64,000 bases of DNA from NCBI GenBank assembly GCA_020736575.1, contig JAGPYM010000013.1:806001-870000 (forward strand). The letters are read 5' to 3'. The DNA comes from Thelonectria olida (taxonomy: Eukaryota > Ascomycota > Sordariomycetes > Hypocreales > Nectriaceae). Shown here piece by piece: positions 12,606 to 23,379 of this stretch. The position numbers and the translations under genes are program-made. Position 1 is the stretch's first letter. Each line of letters begins with the position of its first letter. The notes under the pieces were generated by a model, which saw nothing but the letters and a program-made list of their open reading frames with translations, ran no database searches and was not told where the DNA came from.

Positions 12606-13371
12606 TGCAGCCATTAACTGCCTGGACTAAGCTACTTGGTCTCTTATTGTTTCTTAACCTGACTTGGGTAAGTTGCGTTCGTTTGGGAGGTTGGCGATTC
12701 AAGATCGGGCGGCGCCGTCATGATCTTGATTCGGCTTATGACAACGAAGAGAGGGGGGGTTGGGAAGAGAAGAAGCGACTCTTTTCGGGTAAGTAGGAAA
12801 ATGGAAATTACCACAACAACAAAAGGATAAATTGAAGTCATTTATGAAAAGTTCAATACATTTTTAAACATCAACTACTGGACTAAGCCAAAGCCGTCAC
12901 CACCACTCACTAAGCATTCATGTGAATGCTCCACGTCGACCGACATGTCCCCCACCAACCTTTGGTGACTTGTCCATCGAAGCAAAATCCCCACCGCCTC
13001 TGGAATGTTGGCGCAGAGGTAAGTCGCTGGCCTCGTTTTCCTCACTGATAAAAGGCCTCAACATGCGGGAGGGAGGGGTTAAGCGTTACAGAAATGCATC
13101 CACGTCCCCCGTTGTTTCACCCGCGTTGGCCCATCCTCTCTGCATCTGCATCTGCGTCTGCGTCTGCGTCTGCATCTGCACTCAACGGCGGTGACACGCT
13201 TCCCTCGTTCGTTTGCTAGAGATCCAAGCATGGCCGACGAATAGTAGCTGATTGAGCAATGTACCCTAGCAGCTGGTGACTCTACAGAGGCGAGCCCTTC
13301 TCTTCCAAGAAAAACACCATCAACGCTCCTCTCCCCAGCAGCCCAACTTCGTGCCATGGCAGCCGCCGGCA
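12606..13371. other. intergenic region with hexamer repeat
   Basis: This holds the 3' end of the F-box gene and the upstream region of the kinase-like gene. A CTGCRT hexamer array (CTGCAT and CTGCGT mixed, nearly seven copies) occupies 13140-13180. Some open frames cross it but show no domain. Confidence 0.7.
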
Positions 13372-14193
13372 ATGACGCATAAGACGAACGGAAACATCCA
13401 GCTTCTGCAACAGCTTGTCGACTACCGAGACGGACATGAGAGCGAGTACCGATTCCTGGTCGACGCCAGGCACGTGAAATACGTTGCCGTCGACCCTGGT
13501 ATCTTGTCATACCACATCCGAACCTTTTCAACAATCCCCATTGCCCTCTTACCAACCTTTCCTGCAGGGAGCTGGAACGAGGGACGCATCTCCAAGGATA
13601 GTGTCACCGGAGACCTTTTTTTCTCGCGAGCCACCAAGAGAGACCTGCCCGGGGTCCGGAGCATCTGGCATGGGACCCTGATCGATCATCTGGAGCTCAC
13701 CAAGCTCTACCAGGTGCGCCAAAACATCCATGTCGTCACCCATCCCTTCTTCGACCGGCCCATCATGGTAAAGTTTGCCGCGTTTCCCTGGCAAACGCAG
13801 TCCCTCGAGGTGGAAACGGCCGCTTACCGATGGATCCACGGCCGGGGAATTGGTCCCAGCTTCCTGGGCCACATCACCGAAGCTGGTAGAGTAATTGGCT
13901 TCATGATGGAGATGATCGAAGGTTCAAGAACGGCCGAGGCTTGGGACCTGGCCGTGTGCCGAGGCGCTCTTGCAAGACTGCACTCTCTGAGGATCAAGCA
14001 TGGCGACATAAACAAGCATAACTTTCTTGTGGTGGGAGGCCATGCAGTCATTATCGATTTCGAAACGACGCGAAGGTGTAGCAACAAGGAAGAGTTACGA
14101 GAAGAGATGCAGCATCTTGAGAGGATTCTCAGTGTTCCCGTCTGCACGGAGGGAGTGGGTTTTCCTGTGGTGGCCACAGGTCTTACATGCTAG
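13372..14193 (+). CDS. atypical kinase-like protein (aminoglycoside phosphotransferase fold type)
   Basis: The 273-residue frame starts at the ATG at 13372; the frame is open further upstream but without a better start. Kinase marks can be read in order: a likely ATP-binding lysine K134 in PIMVKF, a glutamate at E148 on the next helix, a hydrophobic hinge (GFMMEMIEG), a catalytic loop HGDINKHN at 210-217 (D212, N217) and a metal site DFE at 229-231 in place of DFG. The first 110 residues have no kinase match and may be a separate module. Fungal genomes contain many such short kinase-like proteins, some annotated by mistake as alpha-galactosidase A. The substrate is unknown. The active-site residues look intact, so activity is plausible. 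Confidence 0.75.
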   Translation: MTHKTNGNIQLLQQLVDYRDGHESEYRFLVDARHVKYVAVDPGILSYHIRTFSTIPIALLPTFPAGSWNEGRISKDSVTGDLFFSRATKRDLPGVRSIWHGTLIDHLELTKLYQVRQNIHVVTHPFFDRPIMVKFAAFPWQTQSLEVETAAYRWIHGRGIGPSFLGHITEAGRVIGFMMEMIEGSRTAEAWDLAVCRGALARLHSLRIKHGDINKHNFLVVGGHAVIIDFETTRRCSNKEELREEMQHLERILSVPVCTEGVGFPVVATGLTC

Positions 14194-14780
14194 ATGGGTC
14201 ATGTGAATTTCACGCTGAAATGTGCATATGAGTTCAGGAAGGGATCGGGTATCAATTTGTAGGCGGTGCTATTGTTTTGAGTGGACAACTGATCTTTTGG
14301 ACGATACCTATCACGGAATTGGGGTTGGCGTTGCTATTTTCATGCTTTCACTTAGATATGCACCAATTTGACGACATTATGGACCTCATGTAACCAAATT
14401 ACTGGGATTAAATCTATGTGTTTTGACATAGAAACTCTTCCTACATCGGAACAACCCTCTATTCCACACCCTCAATGGATGTTCATAATTCTCTCGAGAT
14501 GCTCTGCAGTGCTGTAGGGTAAGTTTAGTCGACATACTGCTTAGTCATCGCATTGACCCAAGGTTGTGATGGAAGCTGCTCCTGTTGCGCCCCGCGATCC
14601 GAGATAGACAAGAAACAACTTTCCGATCATCACCCTCCAATCAAGGATTGCAGACCTTCGACTCCCTGTACACCTTAATTAAACGACCGAACGCGCAACG
14701 CCGTATCAGAGGTGCATCACTCAACAACTGCACTCGAGAAGAGCAAGAAGACAAAACACTCTACGAAGCGGCACGCAAAG
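14194..14780. other. intergenic region
   Basis: 3' region of the kinase-like gene and upstream region of the WBP11-like gene. No feature is seen beyond ordinary AT-rich 3' sequence near 14.3-14.4 kb. Confidence 0.6.
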
Positions 14781-15643
14781 ATGCCTAAAGAAAAGAACTA
14801 CAATCCCGTTCAGGCCCAGCGCAAAGCTGACAAGGCCAAATCCATAAAGAAGGGTGATCTAGAGTCCAAGACCTGCGTGGTCCACCTATTCGCAGCTTCT
14901 AACACGCGACTCTAGGCAAGGCAGAAATCCAGGGACGACGCAATGAGAAACTGGCACGCAAGAACCCCGACCGATTACAAAAGCAAATCGACGACCTCAA
15001 GGCGATCCCGACGAGTGGTGGTAAGCTTACGCGCCATGAAGAACAGACTCTGGCGGGTCTGGAGCAAGAGCTTCGGGCAGTGAAAAAGGCGAGAGAGGCA
15101 TTAGGGGACAAGGCGCCTGCATTTGGTCGACTCTGGAATCGTGATCGCGATGGATCTGGCGTGCTGGGCAAGAGGAGAAGGGGCTCCAACGACCCTACGA
15201 CCAGCGACGAAGACGTTCCCGACGATGTTCAAAAAATCCCCATGCCTCGAGACACGCCGCCCCCAATCCCGAAGGAGGTGCTGGACAAGTGGTATGCAGA
15301 TCGACGAGCTCGAAGGGCGGCAGAGAACCCAAGGAGGCAGAATGACGGAGAGGCGGAGAAACCAAAGGAGCAAGCGCCAGCGGTGGAGTCCAAGTCGGTT
15401 TACGAGGCGAAACCAGTGCTGCGAAATCTTCAACAAGAAGCCGTCACGGCCTTTATGCCAACAGCAGTCAAGATGAAGATGGACAAGGGCAGGGGACAAG
15501 GAGGGCTAATGGAGCCCGAGGAGGCGGATCAGTTGGAGCAGGAAGGGTACCTGAAGAGTGGCGATAACAGTGGTCATTCGGCAGCGGCTACGCGCCCATC
15601 TCGGAACGTGACGATGGAGGAAGTGGAGGACGAGGAGGGCTGA
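14781..15643 (+). CDS. WBP11-type pre-mRNA splicing protein
   Basis: Exons 14781-14853 and 14916-15643, with a 62-bp GT-AG intron between, give 266 residues. The N terminus (MPKEKNYNPVQAQRKADKAK, then GKAEIQ, RRNEKLARKNP and LQKQIDDLKA) is the basic helical block of the WW-domain-binding protein 11 family. It spans the intron and continues in frame, which confirms the splice. Family members bind spliceosomal WW-domain and PQBP1-like partners in the nucleus. A Pro-rich patch (PRDTPPPIPKEV) follows at about residues 150-165, where animal WBP11 has its longer PPGPPP stretches. The tail is acidic. At 266 residues it is much shorter than animal WBP11. Confidence 0.8.
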
Positions 15644-16417
15644 CTTTGACGAGGTGGGATTGAGTAATCGAGGTTAGTCAAAAAGACGTCAATGTCGAAT
15701 GGCATTTTACAATTGTAGCAATTAATGCGTACAACAGGTAGCCAACAACAAGCGTGCATTACCTGAGGTAGTTATGCATCATCGGCCAACTCGAGAACCA
15801 CTTCGGAACAACGAATCGGGCAGCTCGTGACTGACGAGAAGATTGGAACCCGGGGTAGCTCTCTCTCGAAAAGATGGGGGCTCCATTAAAAAAGGTGGTG
15901 ACTGTGCATCCATCATGACTCTATGAAGAGGGGAAAAGACGTCAGTCAGTCAACATCTGCGGATGACTTACCGAGTTTGACTGTCGAACAGCCGTCGTTC
16001 CTCGGATCGGAGTCTCTTTCCCACACACAAAACAATCGTCGGCTGCAAGTCTCCGCGAATTAACTCAACCGGTGGAGCTTGCACAAGGCGACAACGCGAA
16101 GGCCGAGCAAATCAAGAGTTTTCATTACGCCCTCACATTCCCTCTTTGGGCTTCGACTAGGCGACATGTGCGCCCTCCGACAGCGGGCCTTGTTCCTTGG
16201 CCTTGGGACGGCGCCGAACCCCGACCACACAAGGATTGCATTCGGAACCGTATTAGTATGACTATTACGCCCCTCTCCGACGTCTGGGGTTGGTGATTTT
16301 TCTTCAAATTGTTCGCTTGACTATGGCTTTGTCTTGAGAGAACTCTTCGAGGTTGTACGTACGGGCCATACACTGCACCAGCAAGAGACTTCACGACAAA
16401 CCAAAGAAACAATCGCA
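15644..16417. other. intergenic region
   Basis: 3' end of the WBP11-like gene and promoter and leader of the MFS gene. The Ser/Arg-type frames crossing it carry no domain. Nothing else is seen. Confidence 0.6.
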
Positions 16418-17841
16418 ATGGACGTCCATCAAGTCAACTCTCGCGCTCTTCGCGATGACGAGGAACTCTTCGACGACATCGCCCACGTCGACCCCCCAGC
16501 CAACACCGGCGCCGATCTCGAAAAGCGCCAAACCACAGTCTCGACCGCTTCCTACGAAGAAACGTATCCCGAGGGCGGCATCAAGGCTTGGACTGTGGTC
16601 GCGGGTTCGTGGTTCTCACTCTTCGCTTCGCTGGGACTAATGAACACTATCGGTACCTTTCAGGCCTACGTCCTCAACCACCAGCTCAAGGACCATAGCG
16701 AGGGCACTGTTGGATGGATCTTCTCCATCTATACCTTCCTGGCCTTCTTCTGCGGCGTCTACATCGGCCCCGTCTTTGACAAGTATGGCCCCAAGTGGCT
16801 CGTCATTGCTGGATCTGTCTTTACGGTGGGCGGCATGATCTTTATGAGTTTCTGCACTGGTAAGCTCCCCCCTCCCCCCGAAACACACTCACACGAAATG
16901 CACCCTCGTATGCGTGCTAATCGTCTACAGAACTCTGGCAATTTGTAGTCGCCTTTGGTCTGCTCTGTGGTTTCGGTTCTTCTCTGCTCTTCACCCCCTC
17001 CATTGCCGCAGTCGGCCACTTCTTCAAAGCCCGACGAGGCCTGGCCACCGGTGTTGCGTCGACAGCTGGTGGTCTCGGAGGCATCATCTACCCTCTGATG
17101 ATGAGCTCTTTGATCGAAAAGATTGGCTACGGGTGGGCGACACGCGTCGTTGCCCTCATCTGCATGTGCTGTGCGCTGGTTGGCATCTCACTCATCCGAT
17201 CTCGGCTCCCTCCCGCGAAGAACGCGACGGCGCACCCGGACTTTCGCATCTTCAAGAACTTGCCGTTCCTCTTCACCACGATTGGAATCTTCCTGATGGA
17301 GTTCTCCCTGTTCATTCCTCTCAGTTATGTCTCGACCTACGCGCTCCACCAGGGCTTCAGCAAGGACTTCTCTTACAACCTGATTCCCATTCTCAATGCG
17401 GCGTCGGTTGTTGGACGAGTGCTGCCCGGCTACTACGCCGACGTTATTGGTCCCTACAACGTCAGCATGCTCGCCGTTCTCCTGTCTATCGTTGCCTGTC
17501 TGTGTGTGTGGCTGCCCCTCGGCCACACCGCCGCCGGCATCATCGTCTTCACTGTGCTCTTTGGCTTTGCCAGCGGCACGAGCATTGCCATCGCTCCCGT
17601 GTGCATTGGAAGGCTCTGCAAGACGCAAGAGTATGGACGATACTACGCCACGGCGTACACTGTGGTGTCGTTTGCTTGCTTGATTGGCATCCCCATTGCC
17701 GGCAGCGTGGTCCAGGTTAATGGCGGATCATACTCGGGCTTGATTATCATGACTGGCGCCGTGTATATCGGATCCATTGCTGCATTCGTCACAGCCAAGG
17801 TCACCCTGATGGGAATGAAGAACTGGAACGCAGCCCTGTGA
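16418..17841 (+). CDS. MFS transporter, monocarboxylate-permease (MCT) type
   Basis: Exons 16418-16859 and 16931-17841, separated by a 71-bp intron, encode 450 residues. After a 50-residue cytosolic head, the conserved opening GGIKAWTVVAGSWF starts transmembrane helix 1, as in fungal MCT-family proteins (Mch and riboflavin/monocarboxylate-permease type). An MFS motif A-like loop, GPVFDKYGPKWLVIAG, sits between helices 2 and 3. About 12 helices can be traced to TLMGMKNW near the C terminus. A drug-resistance or sugar porter is unlikely because the characteristic loops of those families are absent. Substrate is unknown; family members carry carboxylates, riboflavin or secondary metabolites. No biosynthetic partner lies beside it. 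Confidence 0.9.
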
Positions 17842-18648
17842 ATATTCGATGCCCCAGAAAGCCACAAGATCGCTGCTCAACCCCCAGATCTGGTGGGTAT
17901 GCGAAAATGATCCTCAGTCGACAGGAGGTCGTGCCACGGCCTACTCAACCATTCTCGCCTGTTCAGAGCGTCGTTGCCCTTCAACAGTGCTGCAACGCTG
18001 TGAGGGCACATCTATAACATCATGACACTAACATTATTCAAAACCGCACACAAAGTTCATTTCCTCAAGTGAGGCAACATCCACACAGACAACAACTCTC
18101 TGACCTGACCCGAGTGTGGATCGGGCAGATATCAAAAGTACAGCATTATGACATTAGTATCCGAGAAACGACATGTATACCAAAAAAAGGCGCTTAGATA
18201 GCTACTTTCTTAGAGAAAAGCATTCTGACACATGAGCAAAAGGGGGAAGGTATTTGTAGCTCAGCGGTGTTGGCACAGTTACCTAGTTAAATTGAATAAC
18301 AATAATAATATTAAAACACATCGTGAACAGCTCTGGTCCTTTCCGAATACATGGGCTTGGCGGGAGTTGATGGATTTGATATGAGAGATCTGGACATTCC
18401 GGAACGGAGACGTCATCTGTGAGCCCTTAAGGCCTTCTCGTCGATGTCAAGCTCGAATGTCTCTGTAGATTATGCCGTGCTTCTCAGTTACGACGTGCCC
18501 AATCGCCGATTGTGTGTGTGGAATCTCGAGTCGCCGATGGGTCAATATGAGCCACTAATCAGCATAATCACGACCCCGCGTCAACATCTCAGTTACAACT
18601 TACACACAATTGCTTATTGTTAGATGCGTACCGAGCGATACCTCCAGC
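17842..18648. other. intergenic region
   Basis: 3' region of the MFS gene and upstream region of the TPR gene. A short AT-rich patch sits near 18285-18320. No gene is seen. Confidence 0.6.
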
Positions 18649-20358
18649 ATGCACCCAACATCCAACCATGACGACTATGAGTTCGACTTGGGGACGTATC
18701 ACCGCCAGGTAACCACGTCCAACGAAAACAGCCAGACCTGGTTCACCCGCGGCCTCATCTGGGCCTTTGCCTTCAACCACGAAGAGTCCGTCATCTGCTT
18801 CGAACGCGCCATCTCCGCTGACCCTGGATGCGCAATGGCGTATTGGGGTCTGGCCTATTCCGTCGGCCCTAATTATAACAAGCAATGGGCCTTCTTTGAC
18901 GAGAAAGACCTCGTTGCCGCCGTGAGCCGAGGCTATCATGCAGCCCAGTCGGCCCTCGCAAACGTTGCCAATGCGACGCCGGTTGAGAAGGCGTTGGTCA
19001 AGGCCATCCAGGCGCGGTATCCTCAAGAGCGGCCGGCGCTGAATTGCGAGACTTGGAACCAGGGCTTTGCCAAGGAGATGGAGGCCGTCTACAGAGAGTT
19101 TCCAGACGACCTGGATGTCATTACCGTGTATGCCGACGCCCTCATGAACCTGACGCCCTGGCAGCTTTGGGACCTGAAGACCGGGGAACCCTCAGAAGGG
19201 GCACGAACTCTGGAGATCAAGTCAGTCCTCGATCACGGCCTCACCTTGGACGGCGCCCTCAAGCATCCCGGGCTGCTTCACATGTACATCCACCTCATGG
19301 AGATGTCGCCCTCGCCAGAGTCGGCCCTCCCCGTCGCCGACCACCTCCGCGGCCTCGTTCCCGACGGCGGCCACCTGCACCACATGCCCACCCATCTCGA
19401 CGTCCTCTGCGGCCAGTACGAGCAAGCCATCCAGTCCAACACGCAAGCCAGCGTGTCCGACGAAAAGTTCCTCGCCAAGGAAGGACCTCTCAACTTTTAC
19501 ACGCTGTATCGAGCCCACGACTACCACTTCTGCGTCTACGCCGCCATGTTCGCAGGGAAGCTCGACGTCGCCCTGCGCACCACGGAGCGGCTCGAGGCGT
19601 CCATGCCCGGGGAGCTCCTGCAGGTGGAATCGCCGCCCATGGCCGACTGGCTGGAGGCGTTCGTCACGCTCCGCGCCCACGTGCTGATCCGGTTCGGAAG
19701 ATGGGACGACATCGTCGCCCTGCCGCTGCCCGACGACCAGCGCCTCTACTCCATGACTACGGCGATCTTGCACTACGCCAAGGGCGTTGCGTTCGCAGCC
19801 ACGGGAAGAATCGACGACGCCGCTGCGCAACGGAGCCTCTTCCGCAACGCGGTCGAGCGAGTCCAGCCGTCGCGCACCCTCTTCAACAACACGTGCAGCG
19901 ACATCCTCGGCGTGGCCGCAGCCATGCTGGACGGAGAGCTGGAGTACCGGCGCGGCAACTTTGACGCAGCGTACGGGCACCTGCGAACGGCGATCCGTCG
20001 CGAAGACACGCTGCCGTACGACGAGCCGTGGGGCTGGATGCAGCCGACGCGGCACGCCTACGGGGCGCTGCTGCTGGAGCAGGGCCACGTCGAGTCGGCG
20101 CTGGACGTGTACATGGCGGACCTGGGGCTGAGCTCGGAGCTGCCGCGGGCGCTGCAGCACCGGAACAACGTGTGGGCTCTGCACGGGGCGCACGAGTGTG
20201 CGAGGAAGCTGGGACGAGGGGAGTTGGTGGAGGAGCTGGCTGGGCCGTTGGCGAGGGCGGTGGCGGTGGCGGATGTGCCTGTGAGGGCGTCGTGTTATTG
20301 TCGAGTGAAGACTGAAGAGGCGGTTGCTGCTGGTGAGTGCGGCGGGTGTGAGAGATAG
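18649..20358 (+). CDS. TPR-repeat protein with a conserved His-rich central segment
   Basis: Single-exon frame of 569 residues from the ATG at 18649; the frame is open 13 codons further up without a better start. Helix pairs of TPR type are visible, for example FTRGLIWAFAFNHEESVICF (31-50) and CAMAYWGLAYSVGPNYN (61-77). The middle is unusual: HPGLLHMYIHLMEMS (206-220), GHLHHMPTHLD (241-251) and YRAHDYHF (287-294) place seven to nine histidines and a glutamate at regular spots. I recall the same pattern in bacterial proteins annotated only as TPR proteins, which suggests an enzyme or metal-binding core and possibly a bacterial origin. The GC-rich third-position usage in the second half fits strong codon bias rather than foreign origin. 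Function is unknown. Confidence 0.85.
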   Translation: MHPTSNHDDYEFDLGTYHRQVTTSNENSQTWFTRGLIWAFAFNHEESVICFERAISADPGCAMAYWGLAYSVGPNYNKQWAFFDEKDLVAAVSRGYHAAQSALANVANATPVEKALVKAIQARYPQERPALNCETWNQGFAKEMEAVYREFPDDLDVITVYADALMNLTPWQLWDLKTGEPSEGARTLEIKSVLDHGLTLDGALKHPGLLHMYIHLMEMSPSPESALPVADHLRGLVPDGGHLHHMPTHLDVLCGQYEQAIQSNTQASVSDEKFLAKEGPLNFYTLYRAHDYHFCVYAAMFAGKLDVALRTTERLEASMPGELLQVESPPMADWLEAFVTLRAHVLIRFGRWDDIVALPLPDDQRLYSMTTAILHYAKGVAFAATGRIDDAAAQRSLFRNAVERVQPSRTLFNNTCSDILGVAAAMLDGELEYRRGNFDAAYGHLRTAIRREDTLPYDEPWGWMQPTRHAYGALLLEQGHVESALDVYMADLGLSSELPRALQHRNNVWALHGAHECARKLGRGELVEELAGPLARAVAVADVPVRASCYCRVKTEEAVAAGECGGCER

Positions 20359-20880
20359 AAGGGCCAGGGGAGATGCTTCATTGTGAGATTGGTGATATAT
20401 CCAACATACGGTGCTAGGCAAGCTTCCATCTCAGCTGCTGCTGCCATGTGCCCATTGAACCTCGCAACCCTTTTCATTCTCGGGATATCGATGGATAGTA
20501 ATAAGTAATAAACAGTGTCTTTTTCTCGTGTGTCATCTGTCACTATGACTTACACCAACTATCTCGGAGTCTCCTCTAGCTCAACGGTACCGGGCTGCAT
20601 GGACCCGACCCAGTGGCCGGAGGAGACGCACGTCATACAAGGCTGCTCGCGTCACATCATGAAGAAGCGTTGTCGTTCTCAGAATGGCAATTGGTATTAT
20701 CTATTGTTAATAGGAAATGCTAAATGGGAGCGAACGCTTTCAATTCAATCCCTCATTCCTCTGCATGGTACAATTGCCGTCATGACATGTCCCCTCCAGT
20801 TCAACAGCCGACGGCCCGAGGGAATGAGAGCAACATGGCTTACCTATGGCAGCATACAGCCTGTGGCATATATCTAGTGG
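20359..20880. other. 3' region of the TPR gene, no further gene seen
   Basis: The 120-codon ORF at 20515-20877 has no domain and lies just before an AT-rich island. A 59-nt stretch at 20569-20627 has perfectly pairing 7-base ends (GTCTCCT and AGGAGAC) and an A-box-like word, but lacks a T arm. Confidence 0.5.
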
Positions 20881-21105
20881 CCTATCCTATAAGTATATTT
20901 TAAAAAAAGAATTGTTTTCAAAACTGTTAATTAATTAAATAGATTTAATATATATATATATATATATATATAAATATATTAATAATTAACTTTTAATTAT
21001 TATTATTATAAGTTATAATATATTTAATTAATAAAAAGTTAGTTATTTTTACTTATTTATATTATATTATTAATTAAATTATATACACTAGGGTAGGATA
21101 GAAAG
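20881..21105. repeat. AT-rich island with short inverted ends
   Basis: About 200 bp between 20895 and 21085 are almost pure A/T, including a TA dinucleotide run near 20948-20972 and several TTAATTAA-like words. The block is bracketed by CTATCCTA at 20882-20889 and its exact reverse complement TAGGATAG at 21094-21101. Strong C-to-T decay of a small repeat (as caused by RIP in ascomycetes) and a plain low-complexity spacer are both possible. It has no coding capacity. Confidence 0.6.
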
Positions 21106-21649
21106 AATAGGTTCTTTATATAAAAACCCTAAAATAAGGTGTTTTAAGTAAGTTTTACTTGGCAGGGATTTTCACATTAAAACCAATTGTGAGCCCCATT
21201 GAAAGGCTTATTGTGATAGATACAACGCGAAGGTTTGGCCTGTATCAACCTCTATTGTGTGCCTAGATTCTCGGCTTTTCTTATGGAACACTAATAGTAC
21301 AGACCCCTTAAATTGAACACGCCCCAAAGGTGCGCGCAGCAACGACATGAGTTTTGACACATCCGTCGCTATGGACTGCCGTACTCACCACCTTCACCAC
21401 CACCACCGCCACCACGACGGGAGCACAACTCGGCTTCTTCCCTCACAAACTCGGAGACACGGCAAGTTCCCTCGATGTGCCTCGGCCGGTCGGAGGAAAT
21501 CAAACGCCCACTTTTTGGATTTTCGGGGTATTTAATTTGCACCCATATCCCACGTATTCCCCTCCCGGGATGGAAGCTGCTTCGTAGTTGTGAGCACAGG
21601 GTGATGGGGCCATCCATGGGGTTATGATTTGAGACGAACAACAGGTTCG
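21106..21649. other. upstream region of the PPCS gene
   Basis: No gene is seen. A CAC/CCA-rich patch near 21390-21420 produces a false His-rich ORF. Confidence 0.6.
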
Positions 21650-23029
21650 ATGGCTACCAAAATGGCTCAGTCGTTTCCTCCTCCGTTTTTTTCTCCTTCC
21701 TCTCCAATCTCAGACGAAGAAGAGCGGCCGCCACTCCAGCAACCGCCCTCCCTCTCCCTATCTTTCAATCTCCTCCGTCGGCCCTCCTCCGGATCTCAAG
21801 ACTCGGCCGGCCGCCGCTCCTCGTCCGGCTCCGACGACCTGCACTCGGGCCTCTCGGCTTCATCCTCGTCTTCGTCCCTCTCGGCCCTCGCCATGGCCGC
21901 CCCCGCCGCCACCTCCTCCGAGGCCCTGGCCGCCGAGGACGCCTACTTCGCCCAGAACCCGGCCCCGCGCAACCTGGAAGCCCACAAGGCCCTCGCCCGC
22001 GGCTTCATCACGGCCCACGCCCACGCCGCCCGCCGCGTCGTCCTCGTCACCTCGGGCGGCACCACGGTGCCCCTGGAGCGCCAGACGGTGCGCTTCATTG
22101 ACAACTTCAGCGCTGGCACCCGCGGCGCCACCAGCGCAGAGTATTTCCTCGAGGCCGGCTACGCTGTCATTTTCCTGCACCGCGAGTTCAGCCTGCTGCC
22201 GTACTCGCGCCACTACTCGCACGCCACCGACTGCTTCCTGGACTTCCTGACTGAGACGTCCGACGGCGGCATCACGGTGCGTCCCGAGGACGAGTCCAAG
22301 ATGCGCGACGTGCTGCGCAAGTACCGCCAGGCGCGGGACAACAACATGCTCCTGATGCTGCCTTTTGTGACCATTGTGGATTATCTGCACGAGCTGCGCG
22401 AGATTGCCCGCCTCATGCGCCCCCTGGGAGCCTCTGGTCTGCTGTACCTGGCCGCCGCCGTGTCCGACTTCTTCGTGCCTCCGGACCGCATGGCGGAGCA
22501 CAAGATCCAGTCGACCAACGCAGTCGAGAGCCGCACCAAGCCCGCAGCAGCAGCAGTAGGAGGCGCATCAGAAACAAACGAGGACGAGGAGACGTTTGAC
22601 AACTTCGACTCGTCGCCGGCGGTGCCGCGCTCGAAGCGGCTCATCGTCGACCTGGACCCGGTGCCCAAGTTCCTGACCAACCTGGTGGACGGGTGGGCGC
22701 CCGAGGGCATGGTGGTGTCGTTCAAGCTGGAGACGGACGCGGCCATCCTGGTGCACAAGGCGCGGTACAGCCTAGACCGGTACCAGCACCACCTAGTCAT
22801 CGGCAATCTGCTGTCGACGCGCAAGTGGGAGGTGGTGTTTGTGAGCCCCGGGCGCGACGACAACTGGGTGCGCGTGCCGCGCGAGGGCGGCTGGGGCGAG
22901 GCCGAGCTGCGGCCGTTGCGCGCGGACGAGCTGCCGAGGGAGGATCCGGGCGTGGAGATTGAGGGGTTGATTATCCCTGCGGTGAAGGAGTTGCATGAGG
23001 AGCATATCAAGGGGCTGAAGAGGAAGTGA
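21650..23029 (+). CDS. CAB2: phosphopantothenate-cysteine ligase
   Basis: Single-exon frame of 459 residues from the ATG at 21650; the frame upstream has only a TTG. The ligase couples 4'-phosphopantothenate to cysteine in CoA synthesis. The domain starts at about residue 100 with AHKALARGF, then VVLVTSGGTTVPLE (131-144) and VRFIDNFSAGTRGA (147-160), whose NFS(S/A)G motif carries the conserved Asn of the intermediate-binding site. YLAAAVSDFFVP and KFLTNLVDGWAP follow, as does HHLVIGNLLSTRKWEVVFV. All family marks are present. The first 90 or so residues are a Ser/Pro-rich extension, probably disordered; a shorter protein could start at the ATG at 21893, in Kozak-like context. A 55-residue acidic insert lies between the two nucleotide-binding halves. 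Confidence 0.93.
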   Translation: MATKMAQSFPPPFFSPSSPISDEEERPPLQQPPSLSLSFNLLRRPSSGSQDSAGRRSSSGSDDLHSGLSASSSSSSLSALAMAAPAATSSEALAAEDAYFAQNPAPRNLEAHKALARGFITAHAHAARRVVLVTSGGTTVPLERQTVRFIDNFSAGTRGATSAEYFLEAGYAVIFLHREFSLLPYSRHYSHATDCFLDFLTETSDGGITVRPEDESKMRDVLRKYRQARDNNMLLMLPFVTIVDYLHELREIARLMRPLGASGLLYLAAAVSDFFVPPDRMAEHKIQSTNAVESRTKPAAAAVGGASETNEDEETFDNFDSSPAVPRSKRLIVDLDPVPKFLTNLVDGWAPEGMVVSFKLETDAAILVHKARYSLDRYQHHLVIGNLLSTRKWEVVFVSPGRDDNWVRVPREGGWGEAELRPLRADELPREDPGVEIEGLIIPAVKELHEEHIKGLKRK

Positions 23030-23379
23030 GCGGGTGTTGGCGTTGTATGTGTTAATGAGATGCGCCATCTTGGTATCATGGCTGGCGACGCCCGTGGATT
23101 TCGGTGCTGCGTCTCTATTTACTGCGATAGTTCTTACACTGAGAGGAAGATAGCTTATCGACACGGTTGGTACAAACTTGTTGCAAAATGGGACTGGTGT
23201 CTGTACTCTTGAATACCATTGCCATCTCGTCTATTTTGTGACGTCTTATCGACCTTCTATTTCTTCAGCCATGAACCATACATGACCCTCTACTTCGTAC
23301 GTCGCACAGTATAATTACAGAGCCGTCATGGAAAAAGCCTCGTCTTTTAGTGTCGTTTTCTCCTTTTGCGTCGTCAAGC
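23030..23379. other. convergent intergenic region
   Basis: Short spacer where the ligase gene (plus) and the acetyl-CoA transporter gene (minus) end facing each other. It should hold both 3' UTRs. No other feature is seen. Confidence 0.7.

Noticed and set aside
19222..20421. 399-codon minus-strand ORF
   Set aside because: Antisense shadow of the TPR gene, caused by strong GC bias at third codon positions. Its Arg/His/Val-rich translation is typical of such shadows.
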